A DNA stretch of 64,000 bases. Source: Bradyrhizobium sp. PSBB068 (lineage in GTDB: Bacteria; Pseudomonadota; Alphaproteobacteria; Rhizobiales; Xanthobacteraceae). Both the position numbers and the translations under genes were made by a program. How positions within the stretch are numbered: the first letter of the stretch is position 1; each line of letters opens with the position of its first letter. Under the pieces are notes generated by a model. The model was not told where the DNA came from. It saw only the letters and a list, made by a program, of their open reading frames with translations, and ran no database searches. Where the stretch lies: the NCBI GenBank assembly GCA_016839165.1, contig CP069300.1, positions 496,001-560,000 of the forward strand. The letters are read 5' to 3'. Of the stretch, positions 59,927 through 64,000 are shown in pieces.

Positions 59927-60091
59927 TTACTTCAGCGAACCGGCGATCGTGCTGAAAGTGCCCGAGAGGTTCTTGCCGACGCCGTTGACCGCAGCGATGA
60001 TCGCGATCGCGATACCGGTGGCAATCAGGCCGTATTCGATGGCGGTCGCGCCCGATTCGTCCTTCACGAAGCGCGAAACGAGGTTCTTCAT
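59927..60091 (-). CDS. pilA: Flp-type pilin subunit
   Basis: Major pilin of the Tad pilus, 54 residues. A basic leader (MKNLVSRFVKDESG) is followed by the Flp signature ATAIEYGLIATGIAIAIIAA; CpaA should cut between the Gly and the ATAIEYG stretch. The conserved Glu-Tyr pair is present. ATG at 60091 has a strong AGGAG site at 7-nt spacing. It sits at the head of the leftward pilus locus with a CtrA-like site in its promoter, as in Caulobacter pilA, and is followed by a terminator that should make pilA mRNA the dominant product. Confidence 0.95.
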   Translation of the reverse strand: MKNLVSRFVKDESGATAIEYGLIATGIAIAIIAAVNGVGKNLSGTFSTIAGSLK

Positions 60092-60358
60092 AAATAACTC
60101 CTGTGTACACGTGGCTGGTCGAACTAGGTTTGGTCTCGCCGGCGTTCTCAGCACCGTGACCATTGCGGCACCCTACGGTTCGACAATTGCGGCGCAGTTA
60201 ATTTGATTGAACAAACACAGCGGGAACCCGCACTTGTTGCGCAGAGTAAATTTGGAATTAAGCGGCCTGCTCAAATTGCAGCTTTGTGCTGAGGACCGCT
60301 ATGGGCACCTGTTCACGGCTCCTTAAGTGCACATCTGTACCCATGGGGCATCCGTCGA
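60092..60358. promoter_or_regulatory. Divergent promoter region of pilA and the sterol desaturase gene
   Basis: About 270 bp, relatively AT-rich at 60195-60300. It holds the CtrA-like site listed separately and is otherwise empty of genes. Confidence 0.5.
60247..60261. promoter_or_regulatory. CtrA-like site in the pilA promoter region
   Basis: TAAA-TTTGGAA-TTAA (TTAA-N7-TTTA on the pilA strand), 7 of 8 to the CtrA motif, about 160 bp upstream of the pilA start. Confidence 0.5.
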
Positions 60359-61201
60359 ATGAGGCCGTTCATGCCCAGCTTTCCCTTTGAAGTCATCGAG
60401 ATGATCGGCCAGACGATGATGAAGGTGGTGCCGATCACCATCGCGCTGGCGCTGTGCTTTACGGTGCTCGCCCATTTCTGGGCCTGCAATCCCGGCAAGC
60501 CATGGTGGCAGAAGCGTGAGCTGGTCACCGACATCTGCTATTGGTTCTTCGTGCCGGTGTTTGCCCGCGTGCTGCGCATCGGGCTCTTGGTGGTGGGCGC
60601 GGCCGTGGTGTTCAACGTTCACGGCGCCGACGATCTGATCGCGTTCTACGAGAACGGGCATGGCCCGCTGGCGCAGCTTCCGCTCTGGCTGCAGTCCATC
60701 ATCTTCCTGGTCGGCTCCGATTTCATGCTGTACTGGCTGCACCGGATGTTCCACCGCGGCGATTTCTGGAAGTACCACGCCATTCATCACTCTTCCGAGG
60801 ATCTGGAATGGATCTCGGCGGCGCGCTTCCATCCGGTCAATCTTCTGGTCGGCACGATCACCGTCGATGTGATCCTGCTGATGGCGGGCATCTCGCCGAA
60901 CATCATGCTGTGGGTCGGGCCGTTCACCACTTTCCACTCGGCATTCGTGCACGCCAATCTGAACTGGACGCTCGGCCCGTTCAAATATGTGATCGCGACG
61001 CCGGTGTTTCACCGCTGGCATCACACCGGGCTCGAGGACGGCGGCGACACCAATTTCGCGGGCACGTTTCCACTCTGGGACATTCTGTTCGGAACGTTCC
61101 GGATGCCCGAAGGCAAGCTTCCGGAAGATTACGGCGTCGATGCCGGGCAGGGCGTACCGTCCGAGATCGGCGGGCAGCTGGCCTATCCGTTCCGGCAATG
61201 A
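60359..61201 (+). CDS. Sterol desaturase / fatty acid hydroxylase family protein
   Basis: Di-iron membrane oxygenase family member of 280 residues with four or more helices. The three His boxes are complete: LHRMFHRGD (about 127-135), HAIHHSSED (about 140-148) and HRWHHTGLE (about 218-226). The family hydroxylates or desaturates lipids (sterols, hopanoids, carotenoids, acyl chains); the substrate is unknown. The start ATG has no clear ribosome-binding site; an in-frame ATG four codons on is possible. It is followed after 24 bp by a polytopic membrane protein gene, perhaps the same operon. Confidence 0.88.
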   Translation: MRPFMPSFPFEVIEMIGQTMMKVVPITIALALCFTVLAHFWACNPGKPWWQKRELVTDICYWFFVPVFARVLRIGLLVVGAAVVFNVHGADDLIAFYENGHGPLAQLPLWLQSIIFLVGSDFMLYWLHRMFHRGDFWKYHAIHHSSEDLEWISAARFHPVNLLVGTITVDVILLMAGISPNIMLWVGPFTTFHSAFVHANLNWTLGPFKYVIATPVFHRWHHTGLEDGGDTNFAGTFPLWDILFGTFRMPEGKLPEDYGVDAGQGVPSEIGGQLAYPFRQ

Positions 61202-61225
61202 CGCCGTAGCCCGGCCGGTGTCACC

Positions 61226-62671
61226 ATGAGTCTCGAGGCCGCGACCCTCCCACGGACCAAAGCCTCCCTGTTCGCCGGCGTCCCGGCCTGGTTCTGGATG
61301 GCGTGCGGCGTCTATGCGCTGCTGCTGCTCGTTGGCGACAGGCTGCTGGCCGATTCCGACACCTACTGGCAGATTGCCGTCGGCCGCTGGATCCTCGACC
61401 ATCGCACGCTGCCGTCGGTCGACATCTATTCGTTCACCAAGGCCGGTGCGCCGTGGGCGTCGTCGTCGTGGCTGGCACAGGTCCTGTTGGCGAAGGCCTA
61501 TGACCTCGCCGGGTGGACCGGCCCGGCAGCGCTGGCCGCGGCCTGCGCCGCCGCCAGCTTCGCGCTGCTGACCGCCATCCTCAACCGCGCGCTGCCGACG
61601 ATCCACGCGAGCATGATCGCCCTTGCGGCGCTGGTGCTGACCTGCGGGCATCTGCTGGCCCGTCCGCATGTGCTGGCGATGCCCATCATGCTGGTCTGGG
61701 CGGACGGCCTGATGACCGCCAGCGAGCGCCGTGAGGCGCCCTCGTTCTGGCTGCTGCCGCTGATCGCGCTGTGGGCCAACCTGCACGGCGGCTTTCTGTT
61801 TGGCCTGGTGCTGGCCGGCGCATTCGCGCTCGATGCGCTTTGGAATGCCTTGCCGGCTCAAAGATTGGCGCTGGCGCTGCGCTGGGGAGCGTTCGGCATC
61901 GGCGCGTTGGCTGCGTGCTGTGTGACCCCCTATGGATGGGGTTCGATCCTCGCCTCGCTGAGGATTCTCGGCCTCGGCGAATTGCTGCATCTCATCCAGG
62001 AATGGAGGCCGGCGACTTTCAGCGAGATCGATCCGTTCGCGCTGTCCATCCTCGGCCTGCTCGGCGCCGCACTCCATTACGGAGCGAGGTTGCCGGCACC
62101 GCGAATCGTCCTGGTACTGGGTTTGCTGCACATGGCGCTGTCCCATGTCAGAAATCTCGAGCTGTTCGCGCTGCTGCTGCCGCTTGCCGTGCTCACGCCG
62201 GTCGCAACCCAGTTTGAGTTGCGTGCCGTGAGCGCCGTTCGCCTGAGGGCCGTTCCGGCTGCGATCCTGATCGCCGGGCTTGCCGCGTGGACCTCCGTCG
62301 CCGCGGCACGTCAGATCATCTCGCCGCCACCCGTTTATGAGCGGGCTGCCGCCGTTGACGCCATGAAGGCGCACAACGTCAAGCGCGTGCTCAACGATCT
62401 GCAGTTCGGCGGTTACCTGATCTGGCGCCAGATGCCGGTGTTCATCGACGGGCGCGCCGAGCTCTACGGCGAGACGTTCGGGATGGCCATGGCCCGCGCG
62501 GTTCAGCTCAAGGACGTCAACGGTTTCCTCGGCCTGCTCGAGAGCCATGAGATCGATGCGGTGATGCTCGACCCGACCACGCCGGCGTCGAAGCTGCTGG
62601 ATCACATCGAAGGATGGCAGCGCCTCTACGCCGACGACCGTGTGGTCGTTCATGTCCGCGCCGCGAATTGA
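61226..62671 (+). CDS. Polytopic membrane protein, GT-C-like topology, function unknown
   Basis: Not recognised as a named family. It has 481 residues with about ten membrane helices to residue ~380 and a soluble C-terminal domain of ~100 residues (VKRVLNDLQFGGYLIWRQMP, then PVFIDGRAELYGE). The first periplasmic loop contains DSDTYWQIAVGRWILDHRTLPSVDIYSF (shown in part: DSDTYWQIAVGRWIL), reminiscent of GT-C glycosyltransferases, which use an acidic residue in that loop with a polyprenyl-phosphate sugar donor. The C-terminal FIDGRAELYG stretch also occurs in such proteins. Activity is a guess. Probably co-transcribed with the desaturase gene. Confidence 0.7.
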   Translation: MSLEAATLPRTKASLFAGVPAWFWMACGVYALLLLVGDRLLADSDTYWQIAVGRWILDHRTLPSVDIYSFTKAGAPWASSSWLAQVLLAKAYDLAGWTGPAALAAACAAASFALLTAILNRALPTIHASMIALAALVLTCGHLLARPHVLAMPIMLVWADGLMTASERREAPSFWLLPLIALWANLHGGFLFGLVLAGAFALDALWNALPAQRLALALRWGAFGIGALAACCVTPYGWGSILASLRILGLGELLHLIQEWRPATFSEIDPFALSILGLLGAALHYGARLPAPRIVLVLGLLHMALSHVRNLELFALLLPLAVLTPVATQFELRAVSAVRLRAVPAAILIAGLAAWTSVAAARQIISPPPVYERAAAVDAMKAHNVKRVLNDLQFGGYLIWRQMPVFIDGRAELYGETFGMAMARAVQLKDVNGFLGLLESHEIDAVMLDPTTPASKLLDHIEGWQRLYADDRVVVHVRAAN

Positions 62672-62714
62672 AGCCATCGCGGCCGCGTAAGCCCAGAGCT
62701 CCGATTGCGGCGGC

Positions 62715-63788
62715 TCAAGTCTTGCTGACGGACGGCCTGGCAGAGCAGCGAGCCACGAGGATGGCGGCAATGGTCAAGCCACCGCCAGCCAGGACGTCGG
62801 CGAGGTGATGGCCACCCACGGGCATCGTCGCGACGATCATCGTCGCATTCACAACGAATACCGGGATGACGAGCCAACGCGTGTCACGCGCAGCATAGAT
62901 CGTCATGACGCCGAGCATCGTGTGGAACGAGGGAAAGCTGACGATGCCGTCGACCTTCGACATGTCGATGACCGAGAGCGATCCGTCGCGCAGCATCGAA
63001 AAGGTTTGCCCGAACGTCCACATTTCGCCGCGTGCCGCAAAGTGCTCGTAACTGTCCGCGGCGGGATGGAAATAGGCGAACGCGCCGGCCGCAAGGATCA
63101 GCGACATGCCGATGCACAGCGCGACTGCGCTGAGGCTGAGAACGGCGATGAATTCCGCGAGCCTGTCGCCGCGCCGTTGCAGGATCAGCCAGCCAAGAAC
63201 CACTTGCGACAGCAGGCCGGTGCTTTGATAGGCGGTCGTCAGCAGCGTCGCGACGAACGCGTTCGAGTTCGTCGCGGCCAGGAACGTCGGCCAGTCGAAC
63301 CCCAGCAGATGATCGAAGCCTGCCAGAAGGTCGTCTCCAAGCGGCAGCGTCGATGCTGCGATCAGATAGCTGAGCGTGCTCCCCGCGGTCAGCAGCGCGC
63401 TGATCGGCAGCAGCGCGCGCCAGAACAGCTCGGTCATCAACAGGCCGCGCCGCAACAGGACGGCCGGGCGTCGCTGGTCGGCGGCAAGGCGGTTGGAGGC
63501 AATCGCAATGAATGCGGCCGCTATCGCGCAAAATACAATGCCTTGCAGGATCGTGATCCAATTCGACGACGCAAACGAAAGCCCGGAGTTCGGCAGCCAG
63601 ATCGCGTCGGCAAGGATGCATGCGAAGATGCAGGACCATGCGATCGCCATGCGGCGCTGCGCAGCGTCGCCGAAGTCACTGAACATCAGCCAGCGCGCCG
63701 CAGCGTCGCGAATCCGGGCAGGGTCGACAATCAGGCCGCGCGCGGCGGAACCGGCGGCGCGCTTTTCGATTCGTGATACGGAAGACAC
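62715..63788 (-). CDS. PAP2-superfamily membrane phosphatase/phosphotransferase
   Basis: Integral membrane protein of about 357 residues, with at least six helices. The C-terminal PAP2 motifs are FPSFHTMLGVMTIYA (SFHT with the catalytic His) and VGGHHLADVLAGG (nucleophile-relay His and Asp). The arrangement resembles the inositol-phosphoceramide-synthase-like (PAP2_3) branch. It likely acts on a lipid phosphate. Start uncertain: the open frame reaches 63932, but GTG at 63788 with AGGGCG upstream fits better; the segment before it has no family-like sequence. Convergent with the polytopic membrane gene. Confidence 0.8.
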   Translation of the reverse strand: MSSVSRIEKRAAGSAARGLIVDPARIRDAAARWLMFSDFGDAAQRRMAIAWSCIFACILADAIWLPNSGLSFASSNWITILQGIVFCAIAAAFIAIASNRLAADQRRPAVLLRRGLLMTELFWRALLPISALLTAGSTLSYLIAASTLPLGDDLLAGFDHLLGFDWPTFLAATNSNAFVATLLTTAYQSTGLLSQVVLGWLILQRRGDRLAEFIAVLSLSAVALCIGMSLILAAGAFAYFHPAADSYEHFAARGEMWTFGQTFSMLRDGSLSVIDMSKVDGIVSFPSFHTMLGVMTIYAARDTRWLVIPVFVVNATMIVATMPVGGHHLADVLAGGGLTIAAILVARCSARPSVSKT

Positions 63789-64000
63789 GTGACACGCCCT
63801 GAGGTTGTGGCTGGCAGAGATGGCTTGGAGACTCTTAAGATTGCTATAACCGCGGACTATGGAGCCCGATGGCGGGGCGTTCCCGCGCGGGATGGCGGAC
63901 GCTGCGCAGCTCGGCTCCGGAAGTTGTGACATCCGCGCAATTCGGCGGTCGATTTTTGCTCTTCTTAAATGAATTGCCGTCAGATTTGCCCGCGTCGGGC
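63789..64000. other. Right-edge region upstream of the PAP2 gene
   Basis: About 210 bp to the window end. Presumably the PAP2 promoter, with AT-rich stretches at 63834-63850 and 63952-63975. No gene start is visible in what is present. Confidence 0.35.

Noticed and set aside
60323..62770. A long reverse open frame opposite the desaturase and membrane protein genes
   Set aside because: Gln/Arg/His-rich translation without domains; the forward strand has three conserved His boxes and clear membrane helices.

Overview
The window is GC-rich, gene-dense chromosomal DNA of an alphaproteobacterium, most likely Bradyrhizobium or a close relative in the Nitrobacteraceae. Pointers are the aa3 oxidase order (coxB, coxA, ctaB, a CoxF-type small protein, ctaG, coxC), a membrane-anchored CycM-type cytochrome c, an IalB-family protein, an EmrAB pump divergent from a TetR regulator, and several dispersed palindromic intergenic repeats that I recall from these genomes. 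I see no tRNA, rRNA, CRISPR array, phage or transposase gene. The taxon is an inference from gene content, not a database result.

Layout. 1-2.6 kb: the start of a PrtD-type type I secretion ABC transporter, directly behind a Leu/Gly/Ala-rich protein that may be its cargo. 2.7-4.0 kb: a beta-class glutathione transferase divergent from a MarR regulator, followed by glutamate-cysteine ligase. 5.6-10.4 kb: a tandem PAN-domain secreted protein; a leftward run of tldD, lepB, an MmcQ/YjbR protein and a nucleotidyltransferase-like protein; then ialB, with the frameshifted tail of an HxlR regulator behind it. 10.9-17.5 kb: the cytochrome aa3 oxidase operon with assembly genes (ctaB, coxF-like, ctaG, SURF1) and a DUF983 protein. 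17.5-27.3 kb: two multidrug efflux systems. One is an RND pump with its adaptor and an odd alpha/beta-hydrolase-like gene, divergent from a LysR regulator. The other is EmrAB, divergent from a TetR regulator with two matching operators.

27.4-31.1 kb: an outer-membrane beta-barrel protein, a RibD-like reductase, an ATP-grasp-like protein and a zeta-type GST. 31.3-36.0 kb: metF-metH, which make methyl-THF and transfer its methyl group to homocysteine. 36.4-40.0 kb: a luciferase-like oxidoreductase, pheA, kdsB and cycM; CycM is the likely electron donor to the aa3 oxidase encoded about 25 kb away. 40.2-47.9 kb: a complete Yej-type peptide ABC importer with two tandem binding proteins. 48.0-50.2 kb: an NlpC/P60 peptidase overlapping a leucyl aminopeptidase, so peptide import sits next to peptide breakdown.

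50.4-60.1 kb: a Tad/Cpa pilus locus (tadD, tadC, tadB, cpaF, cpaE, cpaD, cpaC, cpaB, cpaA and the Flp pilin). All three of its intergenic control regions hold a 7-of-8 match to the CtrA motif TTAA-N7-TTAA, which suggests cell-cycle control of piliation. 60.4-63.9 kb: a sterol desaturase/fatty acid hydroxylase family protein, a large polytopic membrane protein and a PAP2 phosphatase, a possible small lipid or envelope cluster.

I found no clearly new system. The points most worth a second look are the two TetR operators 63 bp (six helical turns) apart, the CtrA-like sites in the tad locus, the unusual secretion pair at the left edge, the degenerate hydrolase in the RND operon and the palindromic metF leader.
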